Shown piece by piece: positions 1 through 7,016 of a stretch of 64,000 nt of DNA (position 1 is its first letter; each line of letters starts with the position of its first letter). Below the pieces are notes generated by a model. The model made no database searches. It was not told the origin of the DNA and saw nothing but the letters and a program-made list of their open reading frames with translations. Position numbers and translations under genes: made by a program. The stretch lies in assembly GCF_000423465.1 (NCBI RefSeq), contig NZ_AUIA01000011.1, positions 1 through 64,000 on the forward strand. The letters run 5' to 3'. The DNA is from Propionicicella superfundia DSM 22317. Its GTDB lineage: Bacteria > Actinomycetota > Actinomycetes > Propionibacteriales > Propionibacteriaceae.

Positions 1-357
1 TTCTGGGAGGCGCGGCATAGCGTGTCGTGGGTGACGGGTGCGGGGGTGCGTATGTTTCCGTTTGTGGGGCGGTTTACTCCGGTGGGGCGGGTGGAGGCGG
101 TTGCGGTGAATATGGGTGCGGTTGGTCTGGTGGCGGATTGGTCGGTGGTGCTGGTGATGAAAGAGCGTTCGTCGGGGAGGTTTGGTAGGACGCCGTTGTA
201 CATGGATTGTTATACGTTTGGTGGGGCGACGCGGGTGGCGCGGCGTATGGCGGATGTCCTTGGTGTTCCGATGCGGGACGGGGAGATCGAGTTGCCCCCG
301 GGGCGGGAGCGCGATACCGGGCTACCGGGGGAGCGTGTCATTGATGAGGGGCCGTGA
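1..357 (+). CDS. 3' end of an unrecognised gene, cut by the window edge
   Basis: The frame is open from base 1 (F-W-E-A-R-H-S) through a GTG at 22 to a TGA at 355-357, so the true start probably lies outside the window. The visible ~118 residues begin with a hydrophobic, valine/glycine-rich stretch. They end with a charged segment containing T-F-G-G-A-T-R-V-A-R-R-M-A-D-V-L-G-V-P. That last pattern is often seen at the C-terminus of small membrane-associated actinobacterial proteins of unknown role, but I cannot name a family. Codon use is less GC3-biased than in the housekeeping genes from 2.6 kb on, and the neighbours are RHS and transposase debris, so this is probably accessory DNA. It could equally be the degraded tail of a larger gene. 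Confidence 0.4.
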   Translation, partial: FWEARHSVSWVTGAGVRMFPFVGRFTPVGRVEAVAVNMGAVGLVADWSVVLVMKERSSGRFGRTPLYMDCYTFGGATRVARRMADVLGVPMRDGEIELPPGRERDTGLPGERVIDEGP

Positions 358-443
358 GAACGAGGATCTGTACCAGCAGCCGGCCTGTGAGGCCGGTGAG
401 CCTAGGTATGCCACGGGTCAGGAGCTCTCTCTCATCGTCATCC

Positions 444-602
444 GATCGAATCGCCCAGAACGGTCAGACCCTGACGTGGGGGTTGGATGGAGCTGGGCGT
501 CGTTACTCCCAGCACACCAACATCGACGGGGCGAACGTCACGACGTTGTGGAATCACTACACCGATACCGGGGGCAATCCCACATGGTCGGTGAATCGGC
601 GT
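444..602 (+). pseudogene. Fragment of an RHS/YD-repeat protein
   Basis: One frame encodes about 50 residues that read as RHS repeat sequence: D-R-I-A-Q-N-G, then QTLTWGLDGAGRR, then HYTDTGGNPTWSV. Paired Q-x-L-x-W-x-x-D-x-x-G-R-R and H-Y-x-D-x-x-x-N-P-x-W motifs are characteristic of actinobacterial RHS/YD repeats in large secreted polymorphic toxins. There is no RHS core, no signal peptide and no delivery domain. The frame upstream of residue D-R-I is unrelated low-complexity sequence, and after about 602 it becomes non-RHS before running into the start of the lipoprotein at 710. I therefore call it a stranded repeat from a destroyed rhs gene. RHS loci commonly carry immunity genes, which fits the lipoproteins next door. 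Confidence 0.6.
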
Positions 603-709
603 AACGGTATGGCGGAGGCTATGGTATGTGTCAACTACACAGCGGCTCATAAGCTCCTTAAGATTGGGCTGTCTTTGTGGTCTCGTGGTTACTTCCATAA
701 GAGGGTGCG

Positions 710-1120
710 ATGAAGATCAGATCCCTTATTGTCTACTCGTTCTTGGTGGCTCTCGTAACGCTCGCTTTTGGGTGTTCGCGTGGTGGAACCGTTCAGGACT
801 ATCGATGCAGCGCCAATGGGCGGACAGATCTTGAGAAGGTCATGCAGGAGGTTGAAAAGGTTCTTCCGTGGATTTCCGACGGTCAGATATATTGGGAATG
901 CACGTGGTTGACCTCCGGGGATGCATACGCATATTACGCCAGCAGTCGCCCTCAGGATGTAAGCCGTGACGCGTTGCTGAAGCAGGACGGATGTTCGCTT
1001 GCGGGGGGCGAGGAAGGGCCTTTGGACGTGATATGCGAGTGGGATGGAATAAAGTTTGTCGCACCCATGGATGACAATAATGGTGACAATCGTTTCGTTA
1101 TTTGGGTTACAAGAGACTGA
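710..1120 (+). CDS. Small four-cysteine lipoprotein (copy 1 of a tandem pair)
   Basis: A 136-residue secreted lipoprotein. The N-terminus MKIRSLIVYS is followed by a hydrophobic run ending in the lipobox L-A-F-G-C (lipidated Cys22). A purine-rich ribosome site (AAGAGGG) precedes the ATG. The mature part has four cysteines (Cys33 in D-Y-R-C, then Y-W-E-C, D-G-C and V-I-C), suggesting two disulfides outside the membrane. The same spacing of D-Y-x-C, L-E-x-V, C, G-C and C recurs in the gene at 1684, so the two are diverged paralogues. Function is unknown. Sitting beside an RHS remnant, it is a plausible immunity lipoprotein against an exported toxin, but that is inference. Codon use is more A/T-rich than in the core genes, consistent with acquired DNA. 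Confidence 0.7.
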   Translation: MKIRSLIVYSFLVALVTLAFGCSRGGTVQDYRCSANGRTDLEKVMQEVEKVLPWISDGQIYWECTWLTSGDAYAYYASSRPQDVSRDALLKQDGCSLAGGEEGPLDVICEWDGIKFVAPMDDNNGDNRFVIWVTRD

Positions 1121-1683
1121 ACAGCACCATCCTGATGTGGCCAGCGTCGCCAGCCAGGCTATGGTTGGCTCGGTACCAAACAGGTTCATCTCAGTCGAGG
1201 GCGTAGTTGCGATCTGAAGCCTCCGCCCTCGGCTTTCGCGGCCCCATCAACTGTGTCGCCCATAGCCTGCTATCTTCCGGCAGGTTTGCTGGGCACTATC
1301 CTCCGCGTATGAATACTCTCATTCCAGGTGTTGTCATAGAAAAAGGTCGTTCGACGAAGGTGGTCGTTGATTGGGTCCTAGGGGGTCTGTCAAGTGCAAG
1401 CGAAGAGGGGCTTTTTATGCGAGATCGCGGAGTGGCTATTGGTGGACTGCTTTGAGATCGGTTTCAATGCTTATGTGAGTCGCGTGGGACTATTGTGCTA
1501 TGTAGCTTTCGTTATACTTCTTGTCTGGCTCCTGGTGAACCCCAACGGGACTGGTGACGGTGAGTTCTTCTTGTGTATACTTACGAGGGTTCGGGCGGCA
1601 AACTCACAATTGAGGTCACGCGGCCTGCCTGGCCGGTGTGGCCATGATGGTCTCGTATTCTATGGGGGATGGGAAAGGGTGTT
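1121..1683. other. Gene-poor accessory spacer
   Basis: No convincing gene is seen here. A GTG-started frame at 1394-1750 encodes a single good transmembrane segment (V-G-L-L-C-Y-V-A-F-V-I-L-L-V-W-L-L-V) around residues 31-48. It then degenerates and overlaps the start of the lipoprotein at 1684, so it is either a small membrane protein or the stump of one. GC content is visibly lower than in the rest of the window. Confidence 0.4.
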
Positions 1684-2070
1684 ATGCGCGAAAGTGGGGC
1701 AAGGTTGGTTCGGCGGGCGTTCATTGTCCTTGGTGCCTGTGTGCTGTTGACAGGGTGCGGAGTGGATTATTCTTGCACCGCCGCAGGAAAGAGGGAACTG
1801 GAGAGTGTTCGACCTGATGTTGAGTCTCGACTCTCCGGAATAACATTCACTGGGGTAAGGGACTTCGACTGTGACTCTGGGGCACACGCCTCACTTGGGT
1901 ATGAACGGACCGATACGCTGACTTCAGAATCGTTGAGCAAGCAGCTCGAGGCTTCGGGCTGCAAGCGCCAAGTCGGGCATACTGGAGAAGTGCTGTACGC
2001 GTGTGACGATCACGGTCGCGCTTTTTTCGTTTCTTATGTGGATGATATGGTAATTGCGTTCCTAGGCTGA
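1684..2070 (+). CDS. Small four-cysteine lipoprotein (copy 2 of a tandem pair)
   Basis: A 128-residue lipoprotein. I chose the ATG at 1684 because GGGAAAGGG ends 4-5 bases upstream; an in-frame ATG at 1669 has a poorly spaced site. The signal peptide MRESGARLVRR plus a hydrophobic core ends in the lipobox L-L-T-G-C (Cys25). The mature protein shares with the 710-1120 protein the D-Y-x-C-x-A-x-G-x-x-x-L-E-x-V opening, a mid-chain F/Y-x-C, a G-C and a late Y-A-C followed by F-F-x-x-x-x-D. The four cysteines are at equivalent places although overall identity looks low. I infer a surface lipoprotein family diversifying after duplication, perhaps immunity proteins. No known family is recognised. 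Confidence 0.7.
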   Translation: MRESGARLVRRAFIVLGACVLLTGCGVDYSCTAAGKRELESVRPDVESRLSGITFTGVRDFDCDSGAHASLGYERTDTLTSESLSKQLEASGCKRQVGHTGEVLYACDDHGRAFFVSYVDDMVIAFLG

Positions 2071-2193
2071 TCATCCCACCAGCAGATGGCGCACAACTCA
2101 TAGTGACCACTCTCATGGAGCGTCCTCCTCTCGCAGATATAGACATTCTAGTTTCGCATCAGAGGTATCTGGCTGTTCAGGAGTTCCGTGAGG

Positions 2194-2559
2194 TCAGGCT
2201 CCCCGTGGTCCCACGGGTGCTTCCATAAGTTCCAATCGAGGGTGGAGTTGCGGTCGGAAGCCGCCGGTTTCCAGGAGCGATCTGGCGATGTGGTTCGTGA
2301 GCTTGCGGAGGCACAGGGTCGAGCTGCGGAGGCGTTCGAGGCGGCCGCTGAGCGCCTCGGTGGGTCCGTTGCTGGTTCGCGGGTGGTCGAAGTAGGCGAG
2401 CACGTCGGCAGCGCGCTTCTTCAGGGTGCCGCGCAGCGTGATTAGCTCGGACAGCGGCTTCGGGACGCCGTTGGACAGGTCGGCGATCAACGTGGTGATC
2501 AGCTCGCGCCCGCGTGGCCGGTCGGGATCGCGGTAGGCGCCGATCATGCGCTGGTGCCA
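2194..2559 (-). pseudogene. C-terminal remnant of an ISL3-family transposase
   Basis: About 122 residues remain of a DDE transposase. Conserved blocks are L-I-x-x-L-R-G-T-L-K-K-R-A-A-D-V-L-A-Y-F-D-H-P, then T-S-N-G-P-T-E-A-L-S-G-R-L-E-x-L-R, then L-x-N-H-I-A-R-S-L-L-E-T-G-G-F-R-P-Q-L-H-P. This is the usual C-terminal end of ISL3-type transposases. Reading upstream, W-H-Q-R-M-I continues the homology but a stop codon sits just before it (2560-2562), and the N-terminal zinc and DDE domains are missing. No terminal inverted repeat is visible. It lies 50 bases from the stop of coaA and marks the junction between the decayed accessory patch and core chromosome. Confidence 0.75.
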
Positions 2560-2612
2560 TTAGGCCCTACGCCAGCCGCAGACAATGCCGCGGGCTTCGA
2601 TGGCGGCCCGGT

Positions 2613-3581
2613 TCACACCTTGCGGATGCGCACCCAACTCACCTGGTGGTTCTCGTTCTTGCGGAGGATCGCCGTCGCGCGGCCGCGGGTCGGGCGGATG
2701 TTGACGACGAGATTGGGGCCGTTGATGGTGTCCCAGATCTCGGTGGCCGTCGCGCGGGCGAGGTCGTCGGGCATGTTCGCGAATCGGACGAAGTACGACC
2801 GTGGATCGGAGAAGGCCGTCTCTCGGAGCGTCAGGAAGCGCGACACATACCACTGCTTGATGTGGGTCGTCGCCGCGTCGACGTAGATGGAGAAGTCGAA
2901 GAAGTCGCTCACCGCCAGGGACGTCCTCCCGTCGCTGCGGACACGGGCCGGCTCCAGCACGTTGAGGCCCTCGACGATGAGGATGTCGGGATGCCGGATG
3001 ACGACCTGCTCGCCGGGGACGATGTCGTACACGAGGTGCGAGTACACCGGTGCGGTCACCTCGGGCTCGCCCGACTTCACGTCCATGACGAACTTGAGCA
3101 GCGCCTTGCGATCGTAGGACTCGGGGAAGCCCTTGCGGTTCAGGATGCCGCGGTCCTCGAGGACGGCGTTCGGATACAGGAAGCCGTCGGTCGTGATCAG
3201 GTCGACCTTCGGGCGGCCGGGGCCCCGGGACAGCAACTCGCGCAACAGCCGCGCCGTCGTAGACTTGCCCACCGCGACGGAACCGGCGACGCCGATGACG
3301 AACGGCGTCTGCCGGACGTTCTGCCGCAGATAGGCCAGCGACACCGAATGCAGCTTGCTGGTGTGCTCCCGGTACAGGCTCAGCAACTCGGTGAGCGGCC
3401 GGTAGACCTCCTGCACCTCCAGCAGGTCGGTCGGATCCCCCACGCCGCGCAGCGACGTCAGGAGCGGGTGGTCCAGCTCCAGCGGGAACGTGTCGGCCAC
3501 TGCGGCCCAGTCGGCGCGCGTCATCGTCACATAGGGGCCGCTGGGAACCTCCGCCTCGGCCCGCTCCACCTGCTCGTTCAT
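2613..3581 (-). CDS. coaA: Type I pantothenate kinase
   Basis: Phosphorylates pantothenate with ATP, the first and feedback-regulated step of coenzyme A synthesis, in the cytoplasm. The 322-residue protein matches the usual bacterial type I length. The P-loop GVAGSVAVGKST is at residues 97-108. It is followed by the D-L-I-T-T-D-G-F-L-Y-P-N and N-R-K-G-F-P-E-S-Y-D blocks and, near the end, W-D-T-I-N-G-P-N-L-V-V-N-I. I placed the start at MNEQVERAE because residues upstream of it are not conserved-looking and would run into the divergent acpS promoter, although the frame stays open to 3668. The gene is divergent from acpS-nnr, so CoA synthesis and the CoA-using acpS share one ~107-bp promoter region. 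Confidence 0.95.
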   Translation of the reverse strand: MNEQVERAEAEVPSGPYVTMTRADWAAVADTFPLELDHPLLTSLRGVGDPTDLLEVQEVYRPLTELLSLYREHTSKLHSVSLAYLRQNVRQTPFVIGVAGSVAVGKSTTARLLRELLSRGPGRPKVDLITTDGFLYPNAVLEDRGILNRKGFPESYDRKALLKFVMDVKSGEPEVTAPVYSHLVYDIVPGEQVVIRHPDILIVEGLNVLEPARVRSDGRTSLAVSDFFDFSIYVDAATTHIKQWYVSRFLTLRETAFSDPRSYFVRFANMPDDLARATATEIWDTINGPNLVVNIRPTRGRATAILRKNENHQVSWVRIRKV

Positions 3582-3688
3582 CGCGTACAGCCTGACACAT
3601 CCGATGTGGGTGCCCCGAATGTAGCCTGGCGTGACAGGGGCGCGCGCCGTCGCCGCACCGTGCATCACCCAGGGGAAGGGGTCAGGAC

Positions 3689-4030
3689 ATGATCGTCGGA
3701 CTCGGCGTGGACGTGTGCGCCATCGACCGCTTGGCCGAACCGCGCCGACGGCTGGTGGAGCGGCTGTTCACGCCGTCCGAGCAGGACGGTTCCGCGGCCA
3801 CCCTCGCCGGCCGGTTCGCTGCGAAGGAGGCGCTCGCGAAGGCGCTCGGCGCGCCCGGCGGTCTCGTGTGGACCGACTGCGTCGTCGGCCGGCTGGAATC
3901 CGGGCAGCCGACGATCGAGGTGCTGGGCACGGTGCGGCGTCGCGCCGACGAGCTCGGCGTGACGAGCATCCACCTGTCCATCACCCACGACGCAGGCGTC
4001 GCCGTGGCCGTGGTCGTCTGCGAACGCTGA
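3689..4030 (+). CDS. acpS: Holo-[acyl-carrier-protein] synthase
   Basis: Transfers the 4'-phosphopantetheine arm of CoA to a serine of acyl carrier proteins. At 113 residues it is the normal AcpS length. The N-terminus M-I-V-G-L-G-V-D-V carries the first metal-binding Asp (D8). R-F-A-A-K-E-A-L-A-K-A-L-G carries the second metal ligand Glu and the helix that binds CoA. The C-terminal S-I-T-H-D strand is also present. The stop codon overlaps the ATG of nnr by one base (TGATG), so the two genes are translationally coupled. The CoA-making gene coaA is divergent immediately upstream. Confidence 0.95.
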   Translation: MIVGLGVDVCAIDRLAEPRRRLVERLFTPSEQDGSAATLAGRFAAKEALAKALGAPGGLVWTDCVVGRLESGQPTIEVLGTVRRRADELGVTSIHLSITHDAGVAVAVVVCER

Positions 4031-5460
4031 TGTTCGGCGCGTACGACACCGCGCAGATCCGCGCGGCCGAGGCGGCGGCGATGGACGGCCCCGACGACCT
4101 CACGCTGATGCTGCGGGCGGCGACCGGGCTCGCCGTCGAGGTGGCGGGCGAGCTGCGCCGGGTGTCCGGCGGGGTGTCCGGGCGTCGCGTCCTCATTCTC
4201 GCCGGGGCGGGCAACAACGGCGGCGACGCGCTCTTCGCCGGTGCGTGGCTCGCGCGCCGCGGCGTCCAGGTCTCCTGGTGCCCCGTCATGGATCGGTTCC
4301 ACGAGCGGGGCGCCACCGCGCTCGCCCGCGCCGGTGGACGCCGCGTCGCCCTCGCCGAGGTGCCCTCCGGACTGACGCGGCACGACGTGGTCGTGGACGG
4401 CGTGCTCGGAATCGGCGGCCGCGCAGGGCTGCCCGGCGGGCTCGCGCCGCTGACCGGCGCGCTGGCGCAGGCGAGGACGCCGGTCGTCGCGGTCGACCTG
4501 CCGACGGGACTGTCCGCGGACGCGGGCGGAGCGCCGGCAGGCGGGTATCTGCCCGCCGCCCTGACCGTCACGTTCGGCGGCCGCAAACTGTGCCAGGTCG
4601 TCCACCCGGCCGCTGCGGCGTGCGGGCGGCTCCGCCTCATCGACATCGGCCTCGACCTGCCGGCCCCCGTTCTGCGTTGCTGGGAGGCCGGCGACGTGGC
4701 TGCCCGGTGGCCGGTCCCGGGCCCGTCCAGCGACAAGTACGCGCGGGGCGTCGTCGGCGTCGACGCCGGTTCGGACGCCTATCCGGGGGCGGGTGTGCTC
4801 GCCGTGTCGGGTGCGGTCGCGGCCGGGGCGGGCATGGTGCGCTTCCTCGGTGCAGACCGGGTGTCGGACCTCGTCGTGCGCCGACTGCCGAACGTCGTGA
4901 CGGCGGCCGGGCGGGTGCAGGCGGCCGTCCTCGGTCCCGGGTGGGGCGAACGTCCCGACGGGCTCGGCGCCGTCCTCGGGTGGGTGCTGGGCACCGATGT
5001 CCCCCTCGTCGTGGACGCCGACGCGCTGCGATACCTGCCCGCGGGGCCGCTGGGCGAGAGAGTCGTCCTCACCCCGCACGCCGGCGAACTCGCGCGCCTG
5101 CTCGGGCGGGAGCGGGCCGAGGTCGAGGCCGATCCCGTCGCGGCCGTGCGGGCCGCGGTGGCGACGACAGGCGCGACGGTCCTCCTCAAGGGAGCGACAC
5201 AGTTCGTCGCCGGCCCCGGGGAGGACACCGTCGAGGTGGCCGTCCCCGGCCCGGCGTGGACGGGGCAGGCCGGATCGGGGGACGTCCTGGCGGGCATCGT
5301 CGGGACGCTGCTGGCGGCGGGCCTCACCCCGCGCGACGCCGCGACCGCCGGTGCCTCGGTGCAGGCCCTCGCCGCCGCCGCGCACCCGGGGCCGCACCCG
5401 CCTCAACGGCTGGCCGCGCGACTTCCCGGCCTCATCGCGGCACTCACAGCCGGTCGGTGA
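4030..5460 (+). CDS. nnr: Bifunctional NAD(P)H-hydrate epimerase / ADP-dependent NAD(P)H-hydrate dehydratase
   Basis: A 476-residue repair enzyme that epimerises and dehydrates damaged NADHX/NADPHX. The N-terminal YjeF_N epimerase domain (about residues 1-210) contains G-A-G-N-N-G-G-D-A near residue 60 and V-D-L-P-T-G. The C-terminal ribokinase-like dehydratase domain (about 235-476) contains V-L-G-P-G-W-G, V-D-A-D-A-L, V-L-T-P-H-A-G-E and the terminal A-G-S-G-D-V-L-A-G. It starts at the ATG overlapping the acpS stop. The last codons and the stop lie inside a 21-bp tandem repeat (see 5451-5521). In many actinobacteria the next gene is alanine racemase and then tsaE; here a convergent glycosyltransferase occupies that place. 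Confidence 0.93.
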   Translation: MFGAYDTAQIRAAEAAAMDGPDDLTLMLRAATGLAVEVAGELRRVSGGVSGRRVLILAGAGNNGGDALFAGAWLARRGVQVSWCPVMDRFHERGATALARAGGRRVALAEVPSGLTRHDVVVDGVLGIGGRAGLPGGLAPLTGALAQARTPVVAVDLPTGLSADAGGAPAGGYLPAALTVTFGGRKLCQVVHPAAAACGRLRLIDIGLDLPAPVLRCWEAGDVAARWPVPGPSSDKYARGVVGVDAGSDAYPGAGVLAVSGAVAAGAGMVRFLGADRVSDLVVRRLPNVVTAAGRVQAAVLGPGWGERPDGLGAVLGWVLGTDVPLVVDADALRYLPAGPLGERVVLTPHAGELARLLGRERAEVEADPVAAVRAAVATTGATVLLKGATQFVAGPGEDTVEVAVPGPAWTGQAGSGDVLAGIVGTLLAAGLTPRDAATAGASVQALAAAAHPGPHPPQRLAARLPGLIAALTAGR

Positions 5461-5521
5461 GCCTGTCGAAGCGGTCGGTGAGCCTGTCGAAGCGGTCATG
5501 GGTAGTCCTTTCGACGGGCTC
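5451..5521. repeat. 21-bp tandem repeat and REP-like hairpin overlapping the nnr stop
   Basis: Two perfect copies of a 21-bp unit (5451-5471 and 5472-5492) contain the core GAGCCTGTCGAAG. The second copy of the core (5480-5492) pairs with CTTTCGACGGGCTC at 5508-5521, forming a hairpin with a 15-base loop. GAGCCTGTCGAAG-type palindromes are common dispersed elements in actinobacterial genomes. The first copy overlaps the nnr stop codon, so the element has been incorporated into the gene end. It lies between convergent genes and may also act as a terminator. Confidence 0.75.
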
Positions 5522-5579
5522 AAGGACCCAGGGGGCGGGGTCCTGTCGACACGCTCAGGACCGTTCAAGGACCCTTGCG

Positions 5580-6716
5580 TCAGACGGCATGCGCCTGGCG
5601 GCGGCGCTGGTGGGCCGACATGGCCCGCTCGTAGTGGGACAGGAGATCGTCGCACACCGACTCCCACGTCGCCGTCAGGGTCGCCGCACGGGCGGCCTCG
5701 CCGAACGCCCGCCGCTTCGCGTCGTCCCCGACGAGATCGACCACCCGGGTGCGCAGCACGTCCAGCCTGCCGGGAGGGTACAGCCAGCCCGTCCGGGACG
5801 GCGCGATGATGTCCAGCGGGCCGCCCTTGGCCGGTGCGATCACCGGGACGCCGCTCGCCAGCGCCTCCTGCAACGCCTGCCCGAACGTCTCCAGCTCGCC
5901 CGGATGGACGAACAGGTCGAACGAGGCCAGCACCCGGGACAGGTCGGAGCCGCCGAGCTGCCCGGTGAAGTGCGCGCGGGGCAGCGCGCGCTCGAGGTAC
6001 GCCCGGCTCGGGCCGTCGCCCACGACGACCGTCGTCGTCAGCGGGAGGTCTGCGAGGACGGTGAGATCCTCGACCTGCTTCTCGGGAGCGAGGCGCCCGA
6101 CATACCCGATGATGCGGCGGCCGGGGGCCACGGCGGTCCGCCAGCTCTCGTCCCGGTGGCGGGGGTGGAAGCGGTCGGTGTCCACGCCGCGTCCCCACAG
6201 CTCCACCCGCGGCACCCCGCGGGCGAGAAGCTGACGCTGGGCCGCCGTCGACGGGGCCAGCGTGAGGGTGGCGAGCTGGTGGATCTGGCGGACGCGCCCC
6301 CACAGCAGCGGCTCGGCGATGGCGAGCCGGTAACGAGCGGCGTACGAGGGGACGTCGGTCTGATACACGGCCACGGTCGGCAGGTCGAGTCGCCCGGCGG
6401 CGAGCAGGCCGCGGTGGCCGAGCAGGAACGGCGCGGCCAGGTGGACGACATCGGGCCGGAAGCTGCGCAGCGCCGTCTCCAAGGTGCGCGACGTGCCCGT
6501 ACCCACACGGAAATCCCGGTAGCCGGGCAGCGGCACCGCCCCGAGCGGGACGATCGGGTAGCCGTTGACCTCGGCCGGCACATCCCCCGCGCGGCCGGGG
6601 GCGAGGACGACGGCCTCGTCGCCGCGGGACTGGAGGTGGTCGAGGATGCGCAGCACCGAGTTGGTGACGCCGTTGACATGGGGCAGGAAGGTCTCCGTGA
6701 CGATCGCTATTCTCAT
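5580..6716 (-). CDS. GT4 glycosyltransferase, probable GDP-mannose-dependent alpha-mannosyltransferase
   Basis: A 378-residue GT-B glycosyltransferase. The N-terminal acceptor domain begins MRIAIVTETFLPHVNGV, the opening of MgtA/PimB-type mannosyltransferases that build mannosylated glycolipids in actinobacteria. The C-terminal nucleotide-sugar domain has I-G-Y-V-G-R-L-A-P-E-K-Q, V-V-G-D-G-P-S-R and the E-x7-E type motif in H-P-G-E-L-E-T-F-G-Q-A-L-Q-E-A-L. There is no signal peptide, so it acts on the cytoplasmic face. The ATG at 6714-6716 is the first methionine of the conserved N-terminus; the same frame runs open upstream only as antisense to tsaE. The acceptor (glucuronyl-diacylglycerol or phosphatidylinositol mannoside) cannot be decided from sequence. 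Confidence 0.85.
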   Translation of the reverse strand: MRIAIVTETFLPHVNGVTNSVLRILDHLQSRGDEAVVLAPGRAGDVPAEVNGYPIVPLGAVPLPGYRDFRVGTGTSRTLETALRSFRPDVVHLAAPFLLGHRGLLAAGRLDLPTVAVYQTDVPSYAARYRLAIAEPLLWGRVRQIHQLATLTLAPSTAAQRQLLARGVPRVELWGRGVDTDRFHPRHRDESWRTAVAPGRRIIGYVGRLAPEKQVEDLTVLADLPLTTTVVVGDGPSRAYLERALPRAHFTGQLGGSDLSRVLASFDLFVHPGELETFGQALQEALASGVPVIAPAKGGPLDIIAPSRTGWLYPPGRLDVLRTRVVDLVGDDAKRRAFGEAARAATLTATWESVCDDLLSHYERAMSAHQRRRQAHAV

Positions 6717-7016
6717 AAGCCCACATCTATGGGTTCCACGGGCTGCGACATCGGCATCGACGTGTCCGTCCGGGCAACGCCCGATGACATCTTGGCGATG
6801 CGACTCCGAAGGTGCCGCGCGGCAGGCCAGCGGCACGTCGCGTCCGCCGGAGGACGATCGTCTCGCGAGTCCGGCGGCCGGCTCGGGGCCGCGCGGCACG
6901 GGAGCGGGCGCCCGGCGCGCCGGCCGCCGCCCGCGGCGAAACCGCGCGATGCGGCCCGTCCGGGCCGGGCGGGTAGAGTGTGCTTCCGCCCTTTCCGCAC
7001 CGAAGGAACGTGATTC
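6717..7016. promoter_or_regulatory. Divergent intergenic region between mannosyltransferase and tsaE operon
   Basis: No gene is seen in these 300 bases. A -10-like TAGAGT at 6974-6979 and the ribosome site GAAGGA at 7003-7008 serve the tsaE operon. Partial palindromic GC-rich segments lie at about 6840-6890, but no clear operator is recognisable. Confidence 0.4.

Noticed and set aside
1207-1455. An 82-residue plus-strand frame in the accessory spacer
   Set aside because: No ribosome site, no recognisable motif, and it overlaps another weak frame.
3682-6726. A ~1000-residue minus-strand open frame opposite acpS and nnr
   Set aside because: It is antisense to two well-supported genes, Arg/Pro/Ala-rich with no domain, and arises from high GC keeping stop codons rare.
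4245-7013. A ~920-residue plus-strand open frame through nnr and the glycosyltransferase
   Set aside because: Out-of-frame shadow of nnr and antisense of the glycosyltransferase; composition is typical of GC-driven spurious frames.
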